A DNA stretch of 64,000 nt from Nocardia camponoti. GTDB lineage: Bacteria > Actinomycetota > Actinomycetes > Mycobacteriales > Mycobacteriaceae. A program made the translations under genes and the position numbers. The notes under the pieces were generated by a model, which saw nothing but the letters and a program-made list of their open reading frames with translations, was not told where the DNA came from and ran no database searches. Each line of letters opens with the position of its first letter. Position 1 is the stretch's first letter. Shown piece by piece: positions 52,104 to 61,055 of this stretch. The stretch is taken from positions 1 to 64,000 of the forward strand of contig NZ_BMMW01000004.1 in NCBI RefSeq assembly GCF_014646135.1, read 5' to 3'.

Positions 52104-54104
52104 CACGCCGAACGCGTCTGCGACCAACTCGTCAACGCGCGAATCGTGGTGGTGCGCACCACTTTCCACCAGTGCCTGCACCCGTCGGGCGATGGCTCGC
52201 GCGACCGGCGTCGTCGGGTCGGGCAGCGGCAGTCGGCTCACGTACTGGGTGATCCACCGCCTGCGTCCGGCGTAGAGGCGGTTGCCGCACACCGCATCGT
52301 AGAACGACGAGCCAAGCGTCGAATTCGCAACGCCCATCAGCAAATACGCGAGTTCGGTTGAACCGGCGAGGTCGCCCAGCGAGATCCAATAGCAGTCCCC
52401 ATTCACCACCGCGCCGGACGTGTCGAGCGCGAAGCGCGGCCGCTCGCTGATGTCGGGGAACACCACCTTGGGCGCTGCCCACAAATGCGGACGCTGCGGC
52501 ACCCAAATCTCGTACCACTCGCGCCCGCTAGCGAGCACATACTGTCTGCCAGCAAGTTGCTCGTGATGCGACTGTAAATACCGTGCCGCACAAGGGAATC
52601 GCGCGAGGTCGACGGGCGTGCGACGCGGCGCTGACGTGTCGTAGGGATACAGCACGCGCGCCCCATGATTACCTGTGACCTGCCACGGCTCAACGTCGTG
52701 ATGAGTGATCAAGTCGCGCAACAACTCTGGCTCCGGCGACGAGTCGACTTCGTCCCAGTGCTGCGAGATAAACACCGAGTCAGCGGTCGTTTTGATCCCG
52801 ACCCTGATGCGCGCGAGGTCACCAAACGTCCGCCAGGTACGGTCACTGATCTTGCCGAGCCACGCGTCGACCGAGGGCTGCGACATCCGCCAGACCGTCT
52901 CCGGCTGCGCCATCCGACTCCCCTGCGCGCGAAGCGCACGAGCGGCGGCAACCAGTTTCGCCCCGTCTTCGCACACCTCATCGGCCGCAATCGACACCGC
53001 GACCGCCGACCGGGCTACACGCGCCGGGCGCGCGTCGACACCATCAAATGCCACCTGCGCGGGCAAATCCGCCACACCTTGCACCCCCGGTGACGACACA
53101 GACTCAGCTGAACCAGCCACGGCAGCCACGCGGGGCACTGGCGAAACCGCAGCACCAGGGCCCATCTGAAACAACCCGGGCGCGACTGCACCGGTACCTA
53201 TGCCGCCAACGACGGCCGCGCTCCCCAGACCACCAGCAGGACCCCGCCCCAACAACGACCTTCGCCCACCAACAACCGGCGTAGTAGCCAACACCCCAAC
53301 CTCAACCGCGAATGTGCGATTCCCCGCGCGGACCGTACTCGACTCCGCTGCGGTCATCGCGTCGAATAGCGTTGCACTAGAAGGTGTTCGAGCATTCGCA
53401 TCTTCATAGACCGACACGTACCGACACGGCTCCGACCCCCGCGCACGCGTCGCGATCGTGATGGCGGGCAACACCGCAGCGTCGAACAGCTTCGTATCCC
53501 CCAGGTCGTACAACTCAACCGGTGTCAACTCTTCGGTGAGCACCTGTCGCACATTCGCCCCACCGCGCGTGGTGAGAAACCGGTTCGCGCACAACAACCC
53601 AAGCACCCCGTCGGCCGCCAGCAACCGGGGCACGGTCGCGACGAACGGGTGCGTCAGGTCGATGCGCCCGCGCAGCCCGTAGCGCTCACGCAACGCGGTC
53701 GCGGTCGGGGCACCCAGTTGTTGGGTTCGCACATACGGCGGGTTGGAGATGACAAGGTCGAACGATTCGTCGGCAAGATCATCGACCGCTGATAGGAAAT
53801 CCCCAGTGTGACAAGCCAATTCGATTCCCGAACTCAGCGCGGCACGCACCGCGTCCGCATCGAGGTCGTACCCAACCAGCTCAACGTCGCGCCCAGCGGC
53901 CCGCAACTCCCGGTACACCGCGAACAACAACGCCCCATCCCCACAGGCCGGATCAAGCACCCGCAACGTGGAGCGCGGTGGTGCGAAAAGCAACGCCCGC
54001 CGCGCGAGGAACTCCGCGAGCGGCGTTGGCGTGTAATGCCTGCCATGCCGTTTGCGAGCAGCGGTGTCGGAGTGATTGACGGTGTCGCTACCTAGCGGAA
54101 CCAT
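52080..54104 (-). CDS. class I adenine-type DNA methyltransferase with low-complexity insertion
   Basis: A 674-residue N6-adenine-type DNA methyltransferase. SAM-binding motif I is RVLDPACGDGALL (residues 48-60) and the catalytic motif is ISNPPYVRTQQ (119-129). A target-recognition-like C-terminal half contains WRTFGDLARIRVGIKTTADSVFI (split RTFGDLARIRVGIKTT). It resembles Eco57I/TaqI-type methylases. Between about residues 265 and 396 a Gly/Ala/Val/Pro-rich segment interrupts the domain order. No restriction nuclease is adjacent, so it is an orphan or solitary modification enzyme. ATG 54104 follows GACAAT by six bases. Confidence 0.82.
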   Translation of the reverse strand: MVPLGSDTVNHSDTAARKRHGRHYTPTPLAEFLARRALLFAPPRSTLRVLDPACGDGALLFAVYRELRAAGRDVELVGYDLDADAVRAALSSGIELACHTGDFLSAVDDLADESFDLVISNPPYVRTQQLGAPTATALRERYGLRGRIDLTHPFVATVPRLLAADGVLGLLCANRFLTTRGGANVRQVLTEELTPVELYDLGDTKLFDAAVLPAITIATRARGSEPCRYVSVYEDANARTPSSATLFDAMTAAESSTVRAGNRTFAVEVGVLATTPVVGGRRSLLGRGPAGGLGSAAVVGGIGTGAVAPGLFQMGPGAAVSPVPRVAAVAGSAESVSSPGVQGVADLPAQVAFDGVDARPARVARSAVAVSIAADEVCEDGAKLVAAARALRAQGSRMAQPETVWRMSQPSVDAWLGKISDRTWRTFGDLARIRVGIKTTADSVFISQHWDEVDSSPEPELLRDLITHHDVEPWQVTGNHGARVLYPYDTSAPRRTPVDLARFPCAARYLQSHHEQLAGRQYVLASGREWYEIWVPQRPHLWAAPKVVFPDISERPRFALDTSGAVVNGDCYWISLGDLAGSTELAYLLMGVANSTLGSSFYDAVCGNRLYAGRRRWITQYVSRLPLPDPTTPVARAIARRVQALVESGAHHHDSRVDELVADAFGVSGEPDKR

Positions 54105-54110
54105 CGCACG

Positions 54111-54116
54111 ATTGTC
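54111..54116 (-). promoter_or_regulatory. -10 element, leaderless start of DNA methyltransferase
   Basis: GACAAT on the minus strand ends six bases before ATG 54104. It supports this start over the in-frame codon at 54146. Confidence 0.5.
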
Positions 54117-54203
54117 CGCCGCGACAACGCCCAAACCGGACGACACCCCCGCGCCGACCCGAACCGTTACTTCTGGTGGCGGTCCGCCAATACTGCTAAT
54201 GTG

Positions 54204-54218
54204 GTCTCAAAATGAGAC
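54204..54218. promoter_or_regulatory. palindromic operator at nitroreductase promoter
   Basis: GTCTCA-AAA-TGAGAC is a perfect 6-bp inverted repeat just ahead of a TAGGTT -10 (54219-54224) for the nitroreductase gene. Its position suits a repressor site, plausibly for the HxlR-type regulator encoded just downstream. Confidence 0.5.
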
Positions 54219-54235
54219 TAGGTTAGGGAGCCGCC

Positions 54236-54919
54236 ATGGCACCGCTCGATGATTTCGCCACCCTGCGCCGCCTCGCCGACGAACGCTGGACGTGTCGGCA
54301 ATTCCTGCCCGACCAGGTCGACGACGCAACCATCGAGCAACTACTCAGCCTCGGCCAACGCACCCCGTCGTGGTGCAACACCCAGCCGTGGCAGGTGGTC
54401 GTCACCTCGGGCGCTGGCACCGACCGGTTCCGCAAAGAACTGCTCACCCACATCCAATCTGCTTCGCAGGCACCAGATTTCGACTTCCCCGCGAAGTACG
54501 AAGGCATCTACCGCGACCGTCGACGCGAGTGCGGCTTCCAGCTCTACGACAGCGTCGGCATCGTCAAGGGCGACCACGAGAAGACCCTGCGGCAAATGAT
54601 CCGCAACTTCGAACTTTTCGACGCCCCGCACGTCGCGATCGTGACCTCGGAGGCCGACCTCGGCGTCTACGGTGCCGTCGACACCGGCCTCTGGCTACAA
54701 AGCTTCCTCCTCGGCGCGCAAGCGCTCGGCCTCGGCGCGGCCCCACAGGCGGCACTCGCGTCCTACTCCCCCTTCATCCACGAGTACTTCGCCATCCCCG
54801 ACAACCGCAAGGTGGTCTTCGGCGTCTCCTTCGGCTACCCCGACCCGGAAAGCCCGATCAACACCTTCCGCACCTCGCGCGCCCCACTCGACGACCAGGT
54901 CACCTGGTACCGCGACTAA
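54236..54919 (+). CDS. nitroreductase-family FMN oxidoreductase
   Basis: A 227-residue flavoprotein with the N-terminal RRLADERWTCRQFLPD, the FMN-binding RTPSWCNTQPWQVVVTSG and the C-terminal VVFGVSFGYPDPESPIN. It probably reduces nitro compounds or quinones with NAD(P)H; the substrate is unknown. GGGAG precedes the ATG, and a palindromic operator covers the promoter. Its stop codon overlaps that of the convergent HxlR gene by 4 bases. Confidence 0.9.
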   Translation: MAPLDDFATLRRLADERWTCRQFLPDQVDDATIEQLLSLGQRTPSWCNTQPWQVVVTSGAGTDRFRKELLTHIQSASQAPDFDFPAKYEGIYRDRRRECGFQLYDSVGIVKGDHEKTLRQMIRNFELFDAPHVAIVTSEADLGVYGAVDTGLWLQSFLLGAQALGLGAAPQAALASYSPFIHEYFAIPDNRKVVFGVSFGYPDPESPINTFRTSRAPLDDQVTWYRD

Positions 54920-55359
54920 CCACCTAACCCGGGCCCAGGCGACACCGCGATATCGCGCGCGGTGACGTCCTTCCCGCACACATCGCAGGTCAGGTGTACA
55001 TGCGCCTCACCGCCACAGTCGCGATGCTCGTACCGCACCGGCGGACCGTCGGGTGCCATGTACGCGTCGCCCCAATCGCGAATCGCCATCAGAATCGGGT
55101 AGATGGCGTGCCCTTTTTCGGTGAGCCGGTACTCCTCGTACCCGCCTGCCGGGTGCTTGCTGAGAATCTCATGCTCAACGAGTCGATCGAGCCGCTCCGC
55201 TAGCCGACTGCGCGAAATCCCAAGGGCGTCATGGAATCCCATGAACCGTCGCACCCCGGCAAACGAGTACTTGAGGATGAGCAGCGTCCAGCGATCACCA
55301 AAGATCGCGAGCGGCCGCGTGATCGAACACGGAACGTCCCCAATCTCGTCATAACGCAT
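54916..55359 (-). CDS. HxlR-family transcriptional regulator
   Basis: A 147-residue winged-helix regulator. The HxlR domain CSITRPLAIFGDRWTLLILKYSF (split ITRPLAIFGDRWTLLIL) and GISRSRLAERLDRLVEHEIL occupy residues about 10-100. The C-terminal tail has a possible metal or redox site with three cysteines (HRDCGG, LTCDVCGKD). The gene converges on the nitroreductase gene and probably controls it. ATG 55359 follows CATAAT by six bases. Confidence 0.88.
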   Translation of the reverse strand: MRYDEIGDVPCSITRPLAIFGDRWTLLILKYSFAGVRRFMGFHDALGISRSRLAERLDRLVEHEILSKHPAGGYEEYRLTEKGHAIYPILMAIRDWGDAYMAPDGPPVRYEHRDCGGEAHVHLTCDVCGKDVTARDIAVSPGPGLGG

Positions 55360-55365
55360 GTGGCC

Positions 55366-55371
55366 ATTATG
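55366..55371 (-). promoter_or_regulatory. -10 element, leaderless start of HxlR regulator
   Basis: CATAAT on the minus strand ends six bases before ATG 55359, with no ribosome site. Confidence 0.55.
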
Positions 55372-55385
55372 CGCGCAACACGAAA

Positions 55386-55412
55386 AGGCCCCGCTGAGTT
55401 CCAGCGGGGCCT
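55386..55412 (-). terminator. terminator of the fabD-accD6 operon
   Basis: A perfect 11-bp stem AGGCCCCGCTG/CAGCGGGGCCT with a 5-base loop lies 15 bases past the accD6 stop. On the minus strand it runs into TTTTCG. This is a typical intrinsic terminator. Confidence 0.88.
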
Positions 55413-55427
55413 CTCCACAAACAATCC

Positions 55428-56873
55428 TTACAGCGGGATGTTCTTGTGGTGGCTCTTGCGAGCCGGTGCCGACGCCAACGCGGCGGCGATGATGCTGCGC
55501 GTCTTCGCCGGGTCGATCACCTCGTCGACAACACCAATCGCGACAGCGCGCTCAACGCCACCGGCGATCTTCTCGTGCTCAAGGGTGAGCTGCTCGTGCA
55601 GTGCTTCGCGCTCAGCTTCGGGCGCTGCGGCCAGCTTCTTCTTGTGCAGAATGCCAACCGCGGCCTTCGCGCCCATGACCGCGACCTCGGAACCGGGCCA
55701 CGCGTACACGGCCGTCGCACCGAGCGAGCGGGCGTTCATCGCGATGTACGCGCCACCGTAAATCTTGCGGGTGACCAGCGTGACGCGCGGAACGCGAGCT
55801 TCGGCGAAGGCGTGCAGCAGCTTCGCGCCACGTCGCACGACGCCTTCCAGTTCCTGACCAACGCCAGGCAGGTAGCCGGGCACGTCGGTGACGACGATCA
55901 GCGGGATGCCGAACGCGTCGCACAGGCGAACGAACCGCGACGCCTTCTCCGCGCTTTCGGAGTTGAGGCAACCGCCGAGGCGAAGCGGGTTGTTGGCGAG
56001 CACGCCGACGGTGCGACCACCGAGGCGACCAAGGCCAACGACCATGCTGCGCGCGTAGCCGCCCTGGAGCTCTTCGAACGTGGATTCGGTTGCGCCATCA
56101 GGAGATTCGACGTTGTCGAGCAGCTCGTGGATGATCGGCTTCACGTCGTAAGCACGCTTGGCCGACTCGGGGAGCATCGCCTTGAGGTCGATGTCGCCGT
56201 GCTCAGCGGCAGCCTGGTCGAATTCGCCCTGCTCGGCGAACATCGAAACGAGGCGACGGGCGCGGTGCAGCGCGTCGGGCTCGTCGTCGGCGGCGATGTG
56301 GCACACGCCCGACTTCTTGTAATGCGTTGTTGGCCCACCGAGGGTTTCCATGTCGACGTTCTCGCCGGTCACGCTGCGAACAACGTCGGGACCGGTCACG
56401 AAAACGCGACCCTCAGGCGCCATGATGACGATGTCGGTGAGCGCGGGACCGTAGGCGGCACCACCGGCGGCGAAACCGAGGACAACCGAGATCTGGGGAA
56501 CCAGGCCCGAAGCGCGAACCATCGCCTCGAAAACCAGGCCAACGGCGTGCAGCGCCTCAACACCTTCGGCGAGACGCGCGCCACCGGAATGCCACAGGCC
56601 GACTACCGGAATGCCGGAATCGATGGCGGTGTCGATCGCGTCGACAATGTGCTTGCAGCCCTCGACGCCCATCGCGCCGCCCATGACAGTGGCGTCAGAG
56701 CAGTAGGCGACAGTGCGAACACCGTCGACCTCGCCGATGGCGGCGAGAACACCGGACTTATCCCGCGGGTGTAGCGGCAGGACAGTGCCGGGATCGAAGA
56801 ATCGTTGGAGCCGACCGAGCGGGTCACGCGGATCGGTCGTCGTGTCTTGAAACGCGGGAGCAATGATGGTCAT
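55428..56873 (-). CDS. accD6: acyl-CoA carboxylase carboxyltransferase beta subunit
   Basis: A 481-residue carboxyltransferase orthologous by position to AccD6 (Rv2247), making malonyl-CoA for FAS-II elongation together with a biotinylated alpha subunit encoded elsewhere. Motifs are GLWHSGGARLAEG, VLGFAAGGAAYGPALTD (oxyanion) and VTDVPGYLPGVGQE then RKIYGGAYIAM. The ATG has TAGGAG upstream. It is the last gene of the cluster, after a 137-base gap from the ketoacyl synthase gene, and is closed by a terminator. Confidence 0.95.
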   Translation of the reverse strand: MTIIAPAFQDTTTDPRDPLGRLQRFFDPGTVLPLHPRDKSGVLAAIGEVDGVRTVAYCSDATVMGGAMGVEGCKHIVDAIDTAIDSGIPVVGLWHSGGARLAEGVEALHAVGLVFEAMVRASGLVPQISVVLGFAAGGAAYGPALTDIVIMAPEGRVFVTGPDVVRSVTGENVDMETLGGPTTHYKKSGVCHIAADDEPDALHRARRLVSMFAEQGEFDQAAAEHGDIDLKAMLPESAKRAYDVKPIIHELLDNVESPDGATESTFEELQGGYARSMVVGLGRLGGRTVGVLANNPLRLGGCLNSESAEKASRFVRLCDAFGIPLIVVTDVPGYLPGVGQELEGVVRRGAKLLHAFAEARVPRVTLVTRKIYGGAYIAMNARSLGATAVYAWPGSEVAVMGAKAAVGILHKKKLAAAPEAEREALHEQLTLEHEKIAGGVERAVAIGVVDEVIDPAKTRSIIAAALASAPARKSHHKNIPL

Positions 56874-57010
56874 CGCGTTTACTCCTACCTTCGCAGAATG
56901 TGTGGCCGCTGTTGTCGCGGCTGCGTATGGCGAACCACGGGCGGGGTCGAACCATGTAGTTGGCGCGACCCCCGCACCGAGGATCGAGATGCACCTACGG
57001 GCGGAGCGGG

Positions 57011-58267
57011 TTATGCCCGACCGAAGGCGAGCGCGACATTGTGCCCACCAAAACCGAAGGAGTTGTTGATCGCGTACTCGATTTCCTGGCGACGGGCCTC
57101 CCCGTGCACCACATCGAGGTCGATCGCCGGATCCTGGTTTTCCAGGTTCAGGGTTGGCGGCACGATTCCGTCACGGATGGAAAGCACCGTGAGGATCGAC
57201 TCAAGGGCGCCAACAGCGCCGATCGAGTGACCGAGCGCCGACTTCGGCGCATACACCGAAGCGTGGGTGCCGATCGCCTTGTGGATCGCGTTGCACTCGG
57301 CGGTATCGCCGACGGGCGTCGCGGTCGCGTGGGCGTTGATGTGGGTGATGTCGGACTTGGTGAGTCCAGCGGTCTGCATCGCCCGCTGCATCGCCCGCGC
57401 CGCACCGGTGCCCTCAGGGTCGGGTGCCACGAGGTGGAAGCCATCCGACGTGATGCCGGCGCCGAGGAGGCGAGCGTGGATGGTCGCCCCGCGAGCCTTG
57501 GCGTGCTCTTCGGTCTCAATGACCATGAGCGCGCCCGCTTCACCGAAGACGAAGCCGTCGCGATCCTTATCGAAGGGACGCGAAGCACCCTTCGGATCGT
57601 CGTTGCGAGTGCTCATCGCGCGCATCATGGAGAACGCCGCGATCGGCACCGAGTCGATGAAGCCCTCGACGCCACCGGTGACGACGATGTCGGCGTCACC
57701 CATCACGATCATCCGCCACGCGTTGGCGATGGCCTCCGAACCCGACGAGCACGCCGAGACCGGAGTGACCACTCCCGCCCTGGCCTTGAGTTCGAGCCCG
57801 ACGACAGCCGACGGACCGTTCGGCATGACCATCTGAACAGCCAGCGGCGAGATCTTGCGGTAGCCACCGTTCTTCAGCTTGTCGACCGAGTCGATCAGGG
57901 CGTCGCCACCACCGAGACCGGTACCAATCGCGACGCCGAGGCGTTCGGGATCGACTTCCGGGCTGCCCGCGTTGCGCCAAACCTCACGACCGAGGACGGT
58001 CGCGAGACGCTCGACATACGCCATGCGGCGGATTTCGACGCGGCTCAGCAGGGTGTCGGGGCTGACCTTCAGGTGACCGCCGATACGCACCGGCAGGTCA
58101 TATTCCTCGATGAAGGAATCCTCGAGAACGTCGATTCCGCTCTCACCGTTGAGGAGTCCCTTCCACGTCGCGTCGACGTCACCGGCGATCGACGTCGTTG
58201 CCGCCATCGAGGTGACGACAACGTTGGGGAAGTTCCCGTTCAAAGTACTGGGAGCAGGAGTGGTCAA
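57011..58267 (-). CDS. kasA: beta-ketoacyl-ACP synthase of FAS-II
   Basis: A 418-residue condensing enzyme that extends acyl-AcpM with malonyl-AcpM. The catalytic triad is Cys173 (PVSACSSGSEAI), His313 (INAHATATPVGD) and His347 (ALGHSIGAVG), nearly the numbering of M. tuberculosis KasA. Only one ketoacyl synthase is present where M. tuberculosis has kasA and kasB. It starts 9 bases after acpM. Confidence 0.94.
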   Translation of the reverse strand: MTTPAPSTLNGNFPNVVVTSMAATTSIAGDVDATWKGLLNGESGIDVLEDSFIEEYDLPVRIGGHLKVSPDTLLSRVEIRRMAYVERLATVLGREVWRNAGSPEVDPERLGVAIGTGLGGGDALIDSVDKLKNGGYRKISPLAVQMVMPNGPSAVVGLELKARAGVVTPVSACSSGSEAIANAWRMIVMGDADIVVTGGVEGFIDSVPIAAFSMMRAMSTRNDDPKGASRPFDKDRDGFVFGEAGALMVIETEEHAKARGATIHARLLGAGITSDGFHLVAPDPEGTGAARAMQRAMQTAGLTKSDITHINAHATATPVGDTAECNAIHKAIGTHASVYAPKSALGHSIGAVGALESILTVLSIRDGIVPPTLNLENQDPAIDLDVVHGEARRQEIEYAINNSFGFGGHNVALAFGRA

Positions 58268-58276
58268 AGTTCAGCC

Positions 58277-58576
58277 CTACTCGGAGTCGAACTTGGCCTT
58301 GAGCTCAGCGGCGAGCTCACCGTTCTCGGCCTCAAGCTTCTGGACGTAAGCGACACCGTCGCCGACGGTCTTCAGGCTGGCGAGATCCTCGTCGGGGATC
58401 TTCACGCCGAACTTGTCTTCGAGCTGCACGGCGATTTCGACCATCGACAGCGAGTCGATGTCCAGGTCCTCGACGAAGGACTTCTCCAGCGTGACCTCGG
58501 AGGGCTCGATACCGGTCACCTCTTCAACGATCTTGCCAAGTTCTTCGACGATCTGTTCCTGGGTCAGAGCGGCCAC
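58277..58576 (-). CDS. acpM: meromycolate-extension acyl carrier protein
   Basis: A 99-residue acyl carrier protein with the phosphopantetheine serine Ser42 in DLDIDSLSMVEIAVQ and the long acidic C-terminal tail (KLEAENGELAAELKAKFDSE, 20 residues) that marks AcpM; the tail is shorter than in M. tuberculosis (115 residues). It carries growing chains for FAS-II. The GTG at 58576 is preceded by AAGGGAG. The longer frame to 58630 has an implausible N-terminus. Confidence 0.93.
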   Translation of the reverse strand: MAALTQEQIVEELGKIVEEVTGIEPSEVTLEKSFVEDLDIDSLSMVEIAVQLEDKFGVKIPDEDLASLKTVGDGVAYVQKLEAENGELAAELKAKFDSE

Positions 58577-58658
58577 TTTGGTGGCTCCCTTCTTGTAGCT
58601 ACGTGATGGGGTGGGATGGAAGTCATTCACCTCGTCGTGAATGACCGCCGGGGGAAAG

Positions 58659-59582
58659 CTAGTTGGTGCCCGCGGTCACAGCCAACCCGGGCAGGGCGGC
58701 GAGGTCGTCGGGGGTCTTGAGCGCCAGGTTCGGCGTGCCCTTGAGCTCGCGCTTGGCGATCCCGACGAGGGTGCCAGCGGGCGGCAATTCGACAACAGCC
58801 GAAACACCAGCGGCGCGAACGGTTTCGGTGCACAGGTCCCAGCGAACTGGGCGCGTGACCTGGGCCGCGAGCTTGGCGATCGCGTCGGCACCCGAGGTGA
58901 CGGGCTGACCATCGAAGTTCGACAGCAGCGTCCGAATCGGGTCGCTCGGCGAGATCTGGGCGATGGCCTCGGCGACAGCTTCCTGTGCCGGGGCCATGAA
59001 GTTGGTGTGGAACGCACCGGCGACGGGCAATGCGCGGACCCGTGCCTTCTCCGGCGGGTTCGCGGCGAGCTCCGCCAGAGCATCCAGTGCGCCCGCCGCC
59101 ACGATCTGGCCTACCGCGTTGCGGTTGGCCGGGACGAGATCGAGTTCGGCGAGCCGAGCGAGCACGGCGTCTTCATCGCCGCCGAGCACCGCGGACATTC
59201 CGGTGGGAGTAAGCGCGCAAGCCCTTGCCATCTCCCGGCCACGAATGGCAGCCAAGCTCACCGCTTCATCGGCGGTGATAACGCCTGCCACCGCGGCCGC
59301 GGCGAATTCGCCGACCGAGTGCCCGGCGACGACTGTATCCGCCGGGAACGCTTCCGGGGCGATTTCGGCGAAGGCCAACAGCGCCGCGGCAACAACGAGC
59401 GGCTGAGTGACGGCCGTGTCGACGATTTCCTCCGCCGTGGCGGTGGTGCCGAGACGGGCGAGGTCGAGGCCCGCGGCCTTCGACCACAGCTCGATGCGGT
59501 CAGCGGCGCCGGGAAGAGCGAGCCACGGCGCGAGCATGCCTGGTGTCTGGGACCCCTGTCCAGGGGTGAACAACGCGATCAC
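58659..59582 (-). CDS. fabD: malonyl-CoA:ACP transacylase
   Basis: A 307-residue transacylase loading malonate onto AcpM. The catalytic Ser89 is in VVAGHSVGEFAA, His192 is in VAGAFHTNFM, and the N-terminus MIALFTPGQGSQTPGM is canonical. The GTG start abuts AGGGGG directly, leaving no normal ribosome-site spacing, so initiation may be leaderless or reinitiated. It is the first gene of the fabD-acpM-kasA-accD6 cluster, with an 82-base gap to acpM. Confidence 0.95.
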   Translation of the reverse strand: MIALFTPGQGSQTPGMLAPWLALPGAADRIELWSKAAGLDLARLGTTATAEEIVDTAVTQPLVVAAALLAFAEIAPEAFPADTVVAGHSVGEFAAAAVAGVITADEAVSLAAIRGREMARACALTPTGMSAVLGGDEDAVLARLAELDLVPANRNAVGQIVAAGALDALAELAANPPEKARVRALPVAGAFHTNFMAPAQEAVAEAIAQISPSDPIRTLLSNFDGQPVTSGADAIAKLAAQVTRPVRWDLCTETVRAAGVSAVVELPPAGTLVGIAKRELKGTPNLALKTPDDLAALPGLAVTAGTN

Positions 59583-59709
59583 CCCCTAAGAAAACACTGT
59601 GACGCGGGCCGCATGAGATGTCGGCGCGAATGAACCTTAGGGTGAGCTTTTGTAGGGGTCCCACAAAATCCGTGGTGGGAAGTCCGGATCGACCGAATCT
59701 TCAATCTCG

Positions 59710-61041
59710 TTACAGTGACTCTTCACGAATTGTTACAGATGCGACATCTGCGACAGATGGGGACGATTCGTTACTGGTTCGTGTCAAACGCCCCACTGTG
59801 GCTGCGATGCGCAGCACATATGCGTCCCGAGGATTCATCGGGTCACGCCCGGTAATCTCGCCGATTCGTTTCAGACGGTACCGAACGGTATTTGGATGGA
59901 CGTACAGCTGGCGCGCACAAGTCTCTACCGCGCCGCCACAATCTAAGTAGGCATCGAGTGTGTCGGATAACGAAGATCCCGCCGATGCCAACGGGAGCAC
60001 AAGATACTCGTTTAGCGCGTCTATCGCAGCTCTATCGCCTAACAGGGCCCGTTCTGGTAACAGCTCGCCCGCGTGAACGGGCCTTGGCGCGCCTCGCCAG
60101 CCAACAACGGCTTCCATTCCGGCAAGCGCCTCGATAGCGCTGGCGTGCGCGGCGCTGAGCGTACGCATGGTTGGGCCGATGACAACGGGACCGTCGCCGA
60201 AGACGTCAGCGAGCAGGTCGGTGAGGAACGGCGTTCCCATCCCCGACTCGCCAAGGTGCCCACTAACGACCATGACAAGGCGCGCACCTTGCACCACCGC
60301 GAGCGCCGCCCGACCGTGCCGCGACGCGATCGTGTGCACCGCGCCAACCGTCGACACACCCTGGTCGGCAGGCGGCGTACCAACAAGCACCGTTGCGGGC
60401 GCGGTGGCGTCCCAGTTGAGCGTGGCGGCCCGCGAAAGCATGTCGGGACCGGTGTCGCCGCGCACGACCGCGTCGACCACCAGGGCCTCAAGACGCGTAT
60501 CCCACGCACCACGCGACTCGGCCGCGCTCGCGTAAACCGAGGCGGCGGCGAAACCGAGCTCACGCCCGTATCGCAACACCGCCTCAGTCAACGCGACAAG
60601 CTGCCGGTCATTGCGAGCAAGGGCGGGCAGCCACTGTTCGAAGAAGTCCATGGCGACGCGCACCATGTCGACGGTCTGGCGCAGCGTGAGCCGCCGCGCC
60701 AGATCCTGCGGAATCACCTGGAACGCGTCAAGACTGAATCGAATATCCGATTCTGGATCTTGCAGCCACTCAAGGAAATTCACCACCGCCGTCTGCACCA
60801 ACATCTGGACGCCCGCACGCTGCGCGGCGTCCAGATCGGCGAAGAACGGCAACCGGTCCTGCATTGACCCGACCGCCTCGGTCGATAGCCGCCCAGAGAA
60901 CTGCTTCACCCGCCGCAGCAACGTGTCGGGCAGCGGATCACGAGTCTGCCGATTGGGCGTGAGCGCCCCGGTCGGCAGGTAAACCTCGTGCTCGCTTGTG
61001 CCCTCGGAGATGCGGCGCGGCCGCGGCGGCTTACGTTCCAC
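59710..61041 (-). CDS. PucR/CdaR-type transcriptional regulator (Rv2242-like)
   Basis: A 443-residue regulator at the position of Rv2242, between aceE and fabD. The N-terminal two-thirds is a sensory region (RsbRD-like helical part, then a GGDEF-like part with ALAVVQGARLVMVVSG, split AVVQGARLVMVVSG). The C-terminal PucR HTH reads LDAYLDCGGAVETCARQL then YVHPNTVRYRLKRIGEITG. The mycobacterial orthologue regulates FAS-II genes. The GTG start follows GACTAT by six bases. Confidence 0.88.
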   Translation of the reverse strand: MERKPPRPRRISEGTSEHEVYLPTGALTPNRQTRDPLPDTLLRRVKQFSGRLSTEAVGSMQDRLPFFADLDAAQRAGVQMLVQTAVVNFLEWLQDPESDIRFSLDAFQVIPQDLARRLTLRQTVDMVRVAMDFFEQWLPALARNDRQLVALTEAVLRYGRELGFAAASVYASAAESRGAWDTRLEALVVDAVVRGDTGPDMLSRAATLNWDATAPATVLVGTPPADQGVSTVGAVHTIASRHGRAALAVVQGARLVMVVSGHLGESGMGTPFLTDLLADVFGDGPVVIGPTMRTLSAAHASAIEALAGMEAVVGWRGAPRPVHAGELLPERALLGDRAAIDALNEYLVLPLASAGSSLSDTLDAYLDCGGAVETCARQLYVHPNTVRYRLKRIGEITGRDPMNPRDAYVLRIAATVGRLTRTSNESSPSVADVASVTIREESL

Positions 61042-61047
61042 AGTTCA

Positions 61048-61053
61048 ATAGTC
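61048..61053 (-). promoter_or_regulatory. -10 element, leaderless start of PucR-type regulator
   Basis: GACTAT on the minus strand ends six bases before GTG 61041, just after the aceE region on the other side of a 14-base gap. Confidence 0.45.
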
Positions 61054-61055
61054 CG

